Source: Bacillota bacterium (GTDB taxonomy: Bacteria; Bacillota; Sulfobacillia; JAJZYS01; JAJYTV01). From it: a DNA stretch of 21,425 nt. The translations under genes were made by a program, and so were the position numbers. Below are positions 1 through 7,867 of this stretch, in pieces (position 1 is the stretch's first letter; each line of letters starts with the position of its first letter). The DNA lies in NCBI GenBank assembly GCA_021806845.1, contig JAKAPV010000015.1:1-21425 (forward strand). The letters are read 5' to 3'. The notes beneath the pieces were generated by a model. It searched no databases and was not told the DNA's origin. It was given only the letters and a program-made list of their open reading frames with translations.

Positions 1-462
1 CAGGCGCGCCGGCAGGATCGCAAGCGGCGCGAGCCGACCTCCGTCCCTGCCCTCGATGCGCGCTCCGAGCGCCCGCAGAGGCTCCACGACGCGCGCCATC
101 GGGCGTTCGCTCAGCGACTCGTCGCCGCTCAGGACGCAAAACGCCCCGGCGCCGGCCAGAAGACCGGCGGCGAGGCGCATCAGCGTTCCGGCGTTCATGC
201 AGTCGAGCGGCGCGGCCGGCTCCAGGAGGTGGCCGCGCCCGGTGATGACGACCTCGTCCCCGGACGCCCGCACCTGTGCCCCCAGGGCGGCGCAAACGCC
301 CATGGTCGCGTCGGTGTCGCGTGCGCGCAGGGCGCCGTCGATGCGGGTCTCCCCGCTCGCGCGCGCCGCGAGCAGGTAGGCACGGTGCGTGATCGACTTG
401 TCTCCGGGCACGCGCCCGGAGAAGCGGAAGCCGCGCCGCGGCGGCAGGACGGCGCCGCTCAT
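1..462 (-). CDS. aroA: 3-phosphoshikimate 1-carboxyvinyltransferase (EPSP synthase), N-terminal part
   Basis: EPSP synthase transfers the enolpyruvyl group of PEP to shikimate-3-phosphate, the sixth step of the shikimate pathway, in the cytosol. Only the first 154 residues are inside the window, about a third of the usual 430; the frame stays open to base 1. Visible family motifs are PGDKSITHR (residues 19-27, with the substrate-binding Lys22), NAGTLMR (90-96) and the conserved stretch LSGDESLSERPM (111-122). The Gly of NAGT, equivalent to E. coli Gly96, is kept, which in this family goes with ordinary PEP/glyphosate binding rather than the known Gly-to-Ala resistant form. The ATG at 460-462 overlaps the aroF stop as ATGA, so translation is probably coupled. 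It is the last visible gene of the trp-aro operon. Identification is very sure; the C-terminal half cannot be judged. Confidence 0.96.
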   Translation of the reverse strand, partial: MSGAVLPPRRGFRFSGRVPGDKSITHRAYLLAARASGETRIDGALRARDTDATMGVCAALGAQVRASGDEVVITGRGHLLEPAAPLDCMNAGTLMRLAAGLLAGAGAFCVLSGDESLSERPMARVVEPLRALGARIEGRDGGRLAPLAILPARL

Positions 463-1484
463 CGCGGCAGGCGGTGCAAGGTCGCTGCGATGTGCTCGAG
501 GTCGCGCATCATGTCCGCGAACTGGTCGAAGCGCAGCTGCTGCTGCGCGTCGGAGCGCGCCCGCGGCGGATCCGGATGCACCTCGACGATCAGTCCGTCG
601 GCGCCGAGCGCGCAGGCCGCGCGCGAGAGCGGCGCGACGAGCTGCGCGCGCCCCGCGGCCTGGGAGGGGTCGACGATCACCGGCAGGTGCGAGAGCTGCT
701 GCGCCATCGCCACGGCGGAGAGGTCGAGCGTCGAGCGCGTCGCCGGTTCGAAGGTGCGGATGCCGCGCTCGCACAGGACGACCTGGTCATTGCCTTCGGA
801 GAGCACATATTCCGCCGCCATCAGCCACTCCTCGATCGTCGCCGACATGCCGCGCTTGAGCAGCACCGGCTTGCGCGACCGCCCGACCTCCTTGAGGAGT
901 TCGAAGTTCTGCATGTTGCGTGCACCGATCTGGAACATATCGGCGTAGCGGTCCACGGTGTCGAGGTGCCGCGGGTCGAGGAGCTCCGTCACGACGGCAA
1001 GTCCCGACGCTTCGCGAGCGGCCGCCAGATAGCGCAGGCCGTCCTCCTGCAACCCCTGGAAGCTGTAAGGGCTCGTCCGCGGCTTGTAGGCGCCGCCACG
1101 CAAGGCCGTCGCGCCGGCCGCGCGCACGGCGAGGGCGGTCGAGACGATCTGTTCTTCGCTCTCCACGCTGCACGGGCCGGCGATGACGGTGAACGAGTCG
1201 CCCCCGAACGCGCAATCCCTTGAGATGCGGACGACCGAGCGGTTCGTCCGGTGGGCCCGGCTCGCCAGCTTGTACGGCGCGGTCACCGGCACCACGCGCT
1301 CGACCGCGTCCAGCGCGAGCAGGGCCTGCATCACCTCGTCGCGTCCGGATGCGCTGCCGACGACGCCGACGACGGTCCGCTCGCGTCCTTCCGAGACGTG
1401 GGCGGCGAACCCGAGTTCGCGGATCTTCTCCGCCACCAGCGCGACCGCCTCTGGGCTCGAGCCGGGTTTCAGTACGACTACCAC
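459..1484 (-). CDS. aroF: 3-deoxy-7-phosphoheptulonate synthase (DAHP synthase, type I-beta)
   Basis: This enzyme condenses PEP with erythrose-4-phosphate and commits carbon to aromatic amino acids. The protein has 341 residues: an N-terminal ferredoxin-like (ACT-like) regulatory domain at about 1-70, as in the Thermotoga maritima enzyme, and a catalytic barrel from about 90. Motifs are GPCSVES (103-109), KPRTSPY (134-140), LLKRGM (208-213), ERGIRTFEP (239-247) and EVHPDP (301-306). The Thermotoga metal ligands as I recall them (Cys102, His272, Glu298, Asp309) map with a constant +3 offset to Cys105, Gln275, Glu301 and Asp312, so the expected His is Gln (motif DPSQAAGR). The start is GTG at 1482-1484 behind GGAGTG; no better start is seen. 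It lies 27 bases after trpA and overlaps aroA as ATGA, so it should share T-box control by tryptophan. The family is certain; full activity is less so. Confidence 0.95.
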   Translation of the reverse strand: MVVVLKPGSSPEAVALVAEKIRELGFAAHVSEGRERTVVGVVGSASGRDEVMQALLALDAVERVVPVTAPYKLASRAHRTNRSVVRISRDCAFGGDSFTVIAGPCSVESEEQIVSTALAVRAAGATALRGGAYKPRTSPYSFQGLQEDGLRYLAAAREASGLAVVTELLDPRHLDTVDRYADMFQIGARNMQNFELLKEVGRSRKPVLLKRGMSATIEEWLMAAEYVLSEGNDQVVLCERGIRTFEPATRSTLDLSAVAMAQQLSHLPVIVDPSQAAGRAQLVAPLSRAACALGADGLIVEVHPDPPRARSDAQQQLRFDQFADMMRDLEHIAATLHRLPR

Positions 1485-1511
1485 GAAGATCCACTCCGTT
1501 CGAACTTAAGA

Positions 1512-2300
1512 CTACCCCAGGTTGTCAATGCCGGCGCGTATCTGCCGGACCAGATTTCTGACGCCGACAGGACCTTCACGCTCCATCGCCGCGACAAGCG
1601 CGGTGCCGACGATGACGCCGTCGAGTCCGCGGCGCCGCCATCGAGCCGCCGATGCGCCGTCGCGAATGCCGAACCCGGCGAGCACGGGAGCCTGCGTATA
1701 GCTGCGCAGCGCCTCGACGACCGGGAGGATCGTCTCCTCCTCGTCCTCTGCCGTGCCGGTCACGCCGAGGAGGGCGACCGCATAGACGAAGCCGTCCGCG
1801 GCCCGCGCGATCTCGGGCAGCCGCGCCGCGTCCGTCGTCGGCGCGATGAAAGGCGCGATGGAGACACCGCATGCTGCGGCCGCCTCGCGCCAGGCACCCG
1901 CCTCCTCGAGCGGAAGATCCGGGATGACGAGCGCGTCCGCCCCTGCGTCCGCCAGTGCCCGCAAGGTCTCGTCCAGCCCGCCTGCTAGGAGCGGATTGCA
2001 GTAGCTCAAAACGGCGATCGGCTGCTCCGTGCGCGCGCGCAGTCTCGTGACGGCGCCGATCACGTCATCCCTGCGCGTGTGCCGGAGCGCCCGCTCCGAT
2101 GCGGCCTGGATCACAGGTCCGTCCGCGACGGGATCGCTGAAGGGCCACCCGACCTCCAGGATGTCGGCGCCGCCTTGCGCGGCGGCCACGAGGCCCTCGA
2201 CGCTTGTCGCGACGTCGGGATCCCCGATGCAGAGGTAGGCCATCAGCGCTCCGCGTCCCTCATCACGCAGTGTTCCCAGCGTGCGGCTCAGCCGGCTCAT
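1512..2300 (-). CDS. trpA: Tryptophan synthase alpha subunit
   Basis: TrpA cleaves indole-3-glycerol phosphate to indole and glyceraldehyde-3-phosphate and channels indole to TrpB in the alpha2-beta2 complex. The protein has 262 residues, normal for the family. The catalytic acids fall at Glu49 (in DILEVG) and Asp60 (in FSDPVADGP), the same numbers as in the Salmonella/E. coli enzyme; the active-site Tyr is in FVYAV (171-175) and the phosphate-binding GVTGT loop is at 179-183. Trp52 in EVGWPFSDP stands where Ile, Val or Met is more usual. The same frame is open far upstream, but the ATG at 2298-2300 overlaps the trpB stop (ATGA), and homology begins exactly there. A gap of 27 bases without a terminator separates it from aroF. 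Confidence 0.97.
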   Translation of the reverse strand: MSRLSRTLGTLRDEGRGALMAYLCIGDPDVATSVEGLVAAAQGGADILEVGWPFSDPVADGPVIQAASERALRHTRRDDVIGAVTRLRARTEQPIAVLSYCNPLLAGGLDETLRALADAGADALVIPDLPLEEAGAWREAAAACGVSIAPFIAPTTDAARLPEIARAADGFVYAVALLGVTGTAEDEEETILPVVEALRSYTQAPVLAGFGIRDGASAARWRRRGLDGVIVGTALVAAMEREGPVGVRNLVRQIRAGIDNLG

Positions 2301-3466
2301 GCGCTCGCCTCCCGGGCGCGGATCGATTCGAGGTCCTTGTCGCCGCGCCCGGAGACGACGACGACGAGCGCCGCCTGCCTCGGGAGCGTCCGCGCGATCT
2401 CGCCGGCGCGCGCCAGCGCGTGCGCGCTCTCGAGCGCCGGGATGATGCCTTCGCTGCGCGCGAGGAGGTAGAGGGCCTCGAGCGCCTCCTCGTCGGTCGC
2501 CGTCAGATAGCGCACGCGCCCTGTCTCGTGCCAGTACGAGTGCTCCGGTCCGACGCCCGCGTAGTCGAGCCCGGCCGAGATCGAGTGCGCCTCCTGGATC
2601 TGTCCGTCCGCGTCCTGCAAGAGGTAGCTGTAGGCGCCATGCAGCACGCCGGGGCGGCCCCGCGTGAGGGTCGCCGCGTGCCGCTCGCCGTGGAGCCCCT
2701 CGCCGGCCGCCTCGACGCCGTAGAGCGCGACGTCGGTCTCCACGAGCGGGGCGAAGAGCCCGGCGGCGTTCGAGCCGCCCCCGACGCAGGCGATGGCCGC
2801 CTGCGGCGCCTGACCGAAGGCCGCTTCCGACTGGCGCAGCACTTCGCGTCCGATCACGGACTGCAGGTCGCGCACGATCGTCGGGAACGGGTGCGGGCCG
2901 ACGACCGAACCGATCGCATAGTGCGTGTGGCGCACGCTGCGCACCCATTCGCGCAGCGCGGCGTTTGTCGCGTCCTTGAGCGTGCGCGAACCGCTCTCCA
3001 CGGCCCGCACCCGCGTGCCCAGCAGTTCCATGCGGTAGACGTTGGGCGCTTGCCGCTGGACGTCGACGGCGCCCATGAACACCTCGCACTCGAGGCCGAG
3101 CAGCGCGGCCGCCGTCGCGGCGGCCACGCCGTGCTGCCCCGCGCCGGTCTCGGCAATCATGCGGCGCTTGCCCATGCGCTGGCACAGCAGCGCCTGCCCG
3201 AGGGTATTGTTGATCTTGTGCGCCCCGGTGTGGGCAAGGTCCTCGCGCTTCAAATAGACCTGCGCGCCGCCCCAGCGCTCGGTGAGCCTGCGGGCGTGCG
3301 TGAGCGGCGTAGGGCGGCCGACATAGTCGCGCAGGAGGTCCTCGTACCGCTCCACGAACGTGCGGTCGGCCATCGCCGCGCGGTATTGCGTCTCCAGTTC
3401 CTGCAACGCCGCCATCAAGGTTTCGGGCACGAATTGCCCGCCGAATGCGCCGAAGCGTCCGCTCAC
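2297..3466 (-). CDS. trpB: Tryptophan synthase beta subunit
   Basis: TrpB is the PLP enzyme that joins indole from TrpA to serine to make tryptophan. The protein has 389 residues, typical of TrpB1, the form that pairs with TrpA. Key sites are the PLP Lys84 in HTGAHKINN (79-87), the catalytic Glu106 in ETGAGQHG (106-113), the phosphate-binding loop GGGSNA (229-234) and the SGRGDKD motif near the C-terminus (372-378), whose Ser contacts the PLP ring nitrogen. The start is GTG at 3464-3466, overlapping the trpF stop as GTGA; the protein opens with the conserved GRFGAFGGQFVPE. All catalytic residues I can check are present, so it should be active. Confidence 0.97.
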   Translation of the reverse strand: MSGRFGAFGGQFVPETLMAALQELETQYRAAMADRTFVERYEDLLRDYVGRPTPLTHARRLTERWGGAQVYLKREDLAHTGAHKINNTLGQALLCQRMGKRRMIAETGAGQHGVAAATAAALLGLECEVFMGAVDVQRQAPNVYRMELLGTRVRAVESGSRTLKDATNAALREWVRSVRHTHYAIGSVVGPHPFPTIVRDLQSVIGREVLRQSEAAFGQAPQAAIACVGGGSNAAGLFAPLVETDVALYGVEAAGEGLHGERHAATLTRGRPGVLHGAYSYLLQDADGQIQEAHSISAGLDYAGVGPEHSYWHETGRVRYLTATDEEALEALYLLARSEGIIPALESAHALARAGEIARTLPRQAALVVVVSGRGDKDLESIRAREASA

Positions 3467-4071
3467 TGCACGTGCACCCCTTTCGCCGCCCGCACGAAGC
3501 GGAAGATCGCGTCCGGATCCTGCTCTCCCGCGACCTCGACGCCGGAGGCGACGTCCACGCCGAAGGGCGCCACCTCGCGGATCGCCTGCTGCACGTTCTC
3601 GGCGCTCAGCCCGCCCGCCAGCACCACGCGGCGCCCTGCCGCGACGATCCGCCGCGCTGCGCCCGCATTCACGCGCTCGCCCGTCCCGCCCAGGCGCTGG
3701 CCGTGGCGACGGTCGATGTGCAGGGCGAACCCCTGCGGCAGGCGCCCTCTGGGCAGCCGGTCTTCCGCGCCGATGTATACCGTGCGCAGGTAGGGAACGA
3801 GCTGGGCGACGCCGTGCGGCATCGTCCCGCTCAGCTGCACGAGGTCGAGCGGCACCTGCTCCACCAGTTCGCGCAGGAAGTCGGGCGTCGGAGAGTGCAC
3901 GACGCCGACGACCGCCACGTTCGAGGGGACGCGCCGGGCGAGGGCGCGTGCCGCCTGCGGCGCAACGCTCCGCCTGCTCTCTGCGAAGATCAGCCCGATC
4001 GCGTCTGCCCCGGCCGACACTGCGGCCTCGATCCCATCGTCGGTGCGACAGCCGCAGACCTTAACCCACAT
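3463..4071 (-). CDS. trpF: Phosphoribosylanthranilate isomerase
   Basis: TrpF carries out the Amadori rearrangement of phosphoribosylanthranilate to CdRP, the third step of tryptophan synthesis. The protein has 202 residues forming one beta-alpha barrel. The general base Cys6 is in KVCGCRT (4-10), the general acid Asp120 is in LHIDRRHG, and phosphate-binding motifs GGTGE (128-132), LAGGLSAENV (151-160) and GVDVASGVE (171-179) follow. The usual VQLHG is VQLSG here (78-82). The frame is open well upstream of the chosen start, but homology begins at the ATG at 4069-4071, which has GAGGTG seven bases before it and lies inside the end of trpC (11-base overlap). The stop overlaps trpB as GTGA. Confidence 0.95.
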   Translation of the reverse strand: MWVKVCGCRTDDGIEAAVSAGADAIGLIFAESRRSVAPQAARALARRVPSNVAVVGVVHSPTPDFLRELVEQVPLDLVQLSGTMPHGVAQLVPYLRTVYIGAEDRLPRGRLPQGFALHIDRRHGQRLGGTGERVNAGAARRIVAAGRRVVLAGGLSAENVQQAIREVAPFGVDVASGVEVAGEQDPDAIFRFVRAAKGVHVQ

Positions 4072-4810
4072 GCGAGAGCACCTCGTCCCAGGGAACTTGG
4101 AGTTCACTGCCCGCGAGCAGTGCCTCGCCGACCAGCACGCCGCGGGCTCCGGCCCGCACCGCCTCCAGGACCGCACGCCGCGTGCGATAGCCGCTCTCGG
4201 CCACCAGAAGGACACTTTCGTCCGCCTGCGCGGCGAGCTCGATGAACCGTCCGGTATCCACCTCGAGCGTGCGCAGGTCGCGGTTGTTGACGCCTAAGAA
4301 CCGCGCCCCCGCCTCGGCGGCAGCCCGCAGCTCCCCCGCGTCGTGCACCTCGCAGAGCGCCGCCAGGCCGCGCTCCTGCGCGTACGAGAGAAAGTCCGGC
4401 AGCTGCGGCCCGAGCAGTGCCGCAATCAGCAGGACTGCGTCCGCCCCGTACGCGTAGGCCTCGTCGATTTGCGCGCGCAGGCTGACAAAGCCCTTGTAGA
4501 GCAGCGGCAGCTGCGTCTCATCGCGCGCCGCCTGGAGGTCCGCGATGTCGCCGCCGAAGCCCTCCCCCGCGACGAGCACAGACACGGCCGCGGCCCCGAT
4601 CTCCGCGTAGCGGCGCAGCTGCTCGGTGCGGTCCGGCGCCGGGAAGGCGCCGTAACTCGGCGAGGACCGCTTGAATTCCGCGATCAGTGCGGGCGGCCCG
4701 TCTCGCCGCAGCGGGAACGGTCGCACGGGAACGGCCCGCGCAGGGAGCGCGCCGCCCCTGCGCAGGAACTCCTCCCGCTGCGCCGCCGCAAGCCGCTCGA
4801 GGTGGCTCAA
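4061..4810 (-). CDS. trpC: Indole-3-glycerol phosphate synthase
   Basis: TrpC closes the indole ring by decarboxylating CdRP, giving the substrate of TrpA. The protein has 249 residues, the normal length of the stand-alone enzyme (it is not fused to TrpF). Catalytic residues of the Sulfolobus enzyme can be matched: Glu45 and Lys47 in AEFKRSSPS, Lys106 in LYKGFV, Glu154 in CEVHD, Asn175/176 in GVNNRDL and Glu205 in AESGY. The usual Asp after the catalytic Lys106 is Gly, and the loop before FGG reads VLVAGEGFGG, somewhat unlike the common form. The start is TTG at 4808-4810, overlapping the trpD stop as TTGA; no strong ribosome-binding site is seen, so initiation probably depends on coupling. 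The family call is sure. Confidence 0.95.
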   Translation of the reverse strand: MSHLERLAAAQREEFLRRGGALPARAVPVRPFPLRRDGPPALIAEFKRSSPSYGAFPAPDRTEQLRRYAEIGAAAVSVLVAGEGFGGDIADLQAARDETQLPLLYKGFVSLRAQIDEAYAYGADAVLLIAALLGPQLPDFLSYAQERGLAALCEVHDAGELRAAAEAGARFLGVNNRDLRTLEVDTGRFIELAAQADESVLLVAESGYRTRRAVLEAVRAGARGVLVGEALLAGSELQVPWDEVLSHVG

Positions 4811-5829
4811 CCCGCGAGGTCCGCCTGCGTGAACTGCGCGAGAGCCTGCAGCTTGCCGCGCGCGGCGCCGGAGTCGATCGAGCGCGCGGCGAGGGGCAAG
4901 GCGGCCTCGATGCTCGGCGCGAGGCCCGCGACATAGATCGTCGCGGCGGCGTTCAGGAGCACGACGTCCCGGCGCGGGCCGGTCGCCCCGTCGAGCACCT
5001 CGATGAGGATCCGCGCATTCTCCTGGGCGTCGCCGCCGCGCAGCGGCTCGAGGCCGCTCTCCCCGAGGCCGAGCGCCGCCGCGTGCAGCCGGAAGGAGCG
5101 GATCCCCCCGTCCCGCACCTCGCAGACGTCGTTCTCGCCCGCGAGCGTGAGTTCGTCGGCGCCGCCCGCCCCGTGCACGACGAGCGCGTGATCCACCCCG
5201 AGCTGCAGGAGCGCCTGGGCGATGAGGTCGACATGCTCGCTGCGTGCGACGCCGACCACCTGCCGGCGAACGCCGGCAGGGTTCGCGAGCGGTCCCAGCA
5301 GGTTGAAGACCGTGCGCACGCCGAGTTCCTTGCGGGGACCGGCGGCGTGGCGCAACGCACCGTGCAGCTGGGGTGCGAAGAGAAAGCCGATCCCGATCTC
5401 GTCGACGGCCCTGCCGACGACCTGCGGGCTCGCCTGCAGCGAAACGCCGGCCGCCTCCAGCACCTCCGCCGAGCCGCAGCGGCTTGAGGCGGCGCGGTTG
5501 CCGTGCTTCGCCACCGCGCAGCCGGCGCCGGCGGCGACGAACGCCGCCGTCGTGGAGATGTTGAACGTCCCCAGTCCGTCACCGCCGGTGCCGCAGTTGT
5601 CGACCGCGTCACCGCGCTGCACCTTCACCCGCGTCGCATGCCGTCGCATGGACCGCGCGCAGCCCGCCACCTCGTCTGCCGTCTCGCCGCGCACCGCAAG
5701 CGCGATCGCAAAGCCCGCGATCTGCGCCGCCGTGGCCTGCCCGGACATGATCTGGTCGATGGCCGCTTCCGCCTGTTCGGCCGTGAGACGTCCGCCCTTC
5801 AGGATGACCGAGATCGCGTCCTGGATCAT
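4807..5829 (-). CDS. trpD: Anthranilate phosphoribosyltransferase
   Basis: TrpD transfers phosphoribose from PRPP to anthranilate, the second step of the pathway. The protein has 340 residues and is not fused to TrpG. The PRPP-binding loop NCGTGGDG is at 78-85, followed by NIS (90-92) and the anthranilate-site motif KHGNRAASS (108-116); a GGADEL motif further on matches the family's metal-binding Asp-Glu pair. I chose the ATG at 5827-5829 because GGAGGTG lies six bases upstream and it overlaps the trpG stop as ATGA. A GTG nine bases earlier is in frame but lies inside that ribosome-binding site. The gene is fifth to eighth from the end of a tightly packed operon and overlaps trpC downstream. 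Confidence 0.96.
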   Translation of the reverse strand: MIQDAISVILKGGRLTAEQAEAAIDQIMSGQATAAQIAGFAIALAVRGETADEVAGCARSMRRHATRVKVQRGDAVDNCGTGGDGLGTFNISTTAAFVAAGAGCAVAKHGNRAASSRCGSAEVLEAAGVSLQASPQVVGRAVDEIGIGFLFAPQLHGALRHAAGPRKELGVRTVFNLLGPLANPAGVRRQVVGVARSEHVDLIAQALLQLGVDHALVVHGAGGADELTLAGENDVCEVRDGGIRSFRLHAAALGLGESGLEPLRGGDAQENARILIEVLDGATGPRRDVVLLNAAATIYVAGLAPSIEAALPLAARSIDSGAARGKLQALAQFTQADLAG

Positions 5830-6389
5830 GCGCTGCACCTCCGGAGGAAGTTCTCGATGATCTTCGGTCCCTCGCTGGTCGCAATCGACTCAGGATGGAA
5901 CTGAACGCCTTCCCATCGCCCGTCGGGCGAGCGGATTCCCATCACGGTGCCGTCGTCCGCACGCGCTGTGACTTGCCATGGACCGGGGAGCGAGCTCTCA
6001 TCGAGCGCCAGCGAGTGGTAACGCGCGGCAAGGAACTCCTGCGGCAGCCCGGCAAAGACTCCCTCGCCGTCGTGACGGATCCGGGAGGTCTTGCCGTGCC
6101 GGGGCGTCACCTGGATGACCCTGGCGCCGGCGATCTGTCCGAGCAGCTGGTGCCCGAGGCAGACGCCGAGCAACGGCGGCGGATCGGTGAGCGCCCGCAG
6201 CGCGGCCGGTGCATCCCCCGCCGCCTCCGGCCGCCCAGGGCCCGGCGAGATCACGATGCCGTCCGCCAGCTGCAAGAGGCCCACGAGGCCCGGGTCGTCG
6301 TTGCGCCGCACTTCGACCTCCGTGCTGGCCGCGAGCAGCTGCACGAGGTTGAACGTGAAGGAGTCGTAGTTGTCGACGACGGCGATCAT
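5826..6389 (-). CDS. trpG: Anthranilate synthase component II, glutamine amidotransferase
   Basis: TrpG hydrolyses glutamine and passes ammonia to TrpE. The protein has 187 residues, a class I amidotransferase. The triad is Cys77 in GVCLGHQ, His165 and Glu167 in QFHPES; the oxyanion loop SPGPGRP is at 48-54. The N-terminus has the conserved DNYDSFTFNL (6-15). The ATG at 6387-6389 overlaps the trpE stop as ATGA. Because the subunit sits inside the trp operon it is likely dedicated to anthranilate; in some Bacilli the same protein also serves folate synthesis (PabA), and no pabB or pabC is near, so a dual role cannot be excluded. Confidence 0.96.
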   Translation of the reverse strand: MIAVVDNYDSFTFNLVQLLAASTEVEVRRNDDPGLVGLLQLADGIVISPGPGRPEAAGDAPAALRALTDPPPLLGVCLGHQLLGQIAGARVIQVTPRHGKTSRIRHDGEGVFAGLPQEFLAARYHSLALDESSLPGPWQVTARADDGTVMGIRSPDGRWEGVQFHPESIATSEGPKIIENFLRRCSA

Positions 6390-7813
6390 GCTGCACCACC
6401 CCCCGCCATCTCCAGGGCCCGCCGCAGCGCGGCGAGCTTGTGCTGGCACTCCTCCTCCTCGCCCTGCGGCGAGGAGTCCGCGACGATCCCGGCGCCTGCC
6501 TGCAGGTGCGCGATGTCCCCGCGCTGCACGATGCAGCGGATCGCGATCGCGAAGTCGAGGTCGCCGTCCGCGCCGAGGTAGCCTAGCGCGCCGCCGTACG
6601 GACCGCGCGCCACGGGCTCGAGCTCGTCGATCAGCTGCATGGCCCGGATCTTGGGAGCCCCTGTGAGGGTCCCGGCGGGGAAGGCGGCGGCAAGCGCGTC
6701 GATGCCGTCCTTTCCTGGCGCAAGCTCCCCCTCCACCTCCGAGACGAGGTGGATGACGCGGGCATATTCCTCGACCGCGAACTGGCGGAGAACCTCCACG
6801 CTGCCGGGCCGCGCCACGCGGCCGACGTCGTTGCGGCCGAGATCGAGCAGCATCAGGTGTTCCGCTCGCTCCTTGGGATCCGAGCGCAGTTCCTCCGCTA
6901 CCGCCGCGATGCGCGACGGGTCGAGCGGGCGCCCGCGCGTCCCGGCGATCGGCCGGACCGTCACGCGGCCCCTCTTCACCCGCACGAGCGTTTCGGGCGA
7001 GGAGCCGTAGAAGTGGAAGTTCGGGCCGCGCAGGTGAAAGAGGTACGGCGAGGGGTCGAGCGCGCGCAAGGCGCGGTATACGTCCAGGGGAGCAGCCTGG
7101 GTGCGGTAGTCGTGGCGCTGGGCGATCACGGCCTGGAAGATCTCGCCCTGCGCGATCGCCTCCTTCGCCCGCAGCACCGCCTGGGTGTACGCGGGCGTCG
7201 AAAGCGAGCGCGACAGGAGCTCGGGCGGCGCCGCGGCAGCCGGCCGCGGCTGGCGCGCCGGCCGCGAGAGCATCCGCTCCGCCTGGTCGAGCCGCACCTC
7301 CGTCTCCTGCGCCGACTCGTCTGCGTCCCGCGCGACGATCAGGTCGATCTGCCGCGTCACGTGGTCGTAGGCGATGAGGTAGCGCGGGACGACGAAATGC
7401 ATCTCGGGCAGCCCGCGGTCGTCCGGTGGCTGCTCGCCGAGGCGCTCGAGGCGCCGCGCGAGGTCGTAGCCGAGGTAGCCGACCGCACCCGCGTAGAAGG
7501 GAGGCGCGTCCGGACCCGGGGGCGGACAGGCGGTGCGCTCGTGCAGGCGGCGCAGTTCCTCCCACGGCTCGCCCGCGAAGCGCGCCGTGCGACCGGCGTG
7601 CTCCAGGCGGATGCTGCCGCCTCTCGCCTGCAGGCGCCAGATGGGCTCCCATCCGATGTAGGAGTAACGCCCGACCGTCTCGCGCGTGGGCGCGCTCTCC
7701 AGCAGGAACGCGCCGGGCCTGCCGGCGACATGCTGGTAGATGGCGATCGGCGAGAGATCCGTGATCTGCCGCCGCCGGTGGAGAACCACCCCTGCAAGCT
7801 GTGCCACTGCCAT
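6386..7813 (-). CDS. trpE: Anthranilate synthase component I
   Basis: TrpE converts chorismate and ammonia to anthranilate, the first committed step of tryptophan synthesis. The protein has 475 residues. The N-terminal half carries LLES (37-40), the motif that forms the feedback site for tryptophan, so allosteric inhibition is expected. The chorismate-binding half has GEIFQAVIAQR (223-233), RPIAGTRGRP (287-296), EHLMLLDLGRNDVGRVA (318-334), IHLVSEVEGEL (354-364) and PAGTLTGAPKIRAM (379-392). The frame runs open into the leader, but the T-box terminator lies there; the ATG at 7811-7813, preceded by GGGGGTG, is the first start after the terminator and fits the family N-terminus. It overlaps trpG as ATGA. 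Confidence 0.96.
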   Translation of the reverse strand: MAVAQLAGVVLHRRRQITDLSPIAIYQHVAGRPGAFLLESAPTRETVGRYSYIGWEPIWRLQARGGSIRLEHAGRTARFAGEPWEELRRLHERTACPPPGPDAPPFYAGAVGYLGYDLARRLERLGEQPPDDRGLPEMHFVVPRYLIAYDHVTRQIDLIVARDADESAQETEVRLDQAERMLSRPARQPRPAAAAPPELLSRSLSTPAYTQAVLRAKEAIAQGEIFQAVIAQRHDYRTQAAPLDVYRALRALDPSPYLFHLRGPNFHFYGSSPETLVRVKRGRVTVRPIAGTRGRPLDPSRIAAVAEELRSDPKERAEHLMLLDLGRNDVGRVARPGSVEVLRQFAVEEYARVIHLVSEVEGELAPGKDGIDALAAAFPAGTLTGAPKIRAMQLIDELEPVARGPYGGALGYLGADGDLDFAIAIRCIVQRGDIAHLQAGAGIVADSSPQGEEEECQHKLAALRRALEMAGGGAA

Positions 7814-7835
7814 TGCCACACCCCCCGAGCAATAC

Positions 7836-7867
7836 AAAAAAGCCTCCGTCCGCGCTGGGACGGAAGC
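7836..7867 (-). terminator. T-box regulated intrinsic terminator before trpE
   Basis: On the minus strand TCCGTCC (7858-7864) pairs with GGACGGA (7845-7851) around a six-base loop, the stem can be extended by about three pairs, and six T residues follow at 7836-7841. It lies directly downstream of the T-box sequence and ends about 23 bases before the trpE start. Besides attenuating trp it is the only visible terminator for transcripts coming from btuD. Confidence 0.93.

Noticed and set aside
7814..7835. Trp leader peptide or TRAP binding site for the trp operon
   Set aside because: No short Trp-rich frame and no series of GAG/TAG triplets at regular spacing were seen; the T-box explains the leader.
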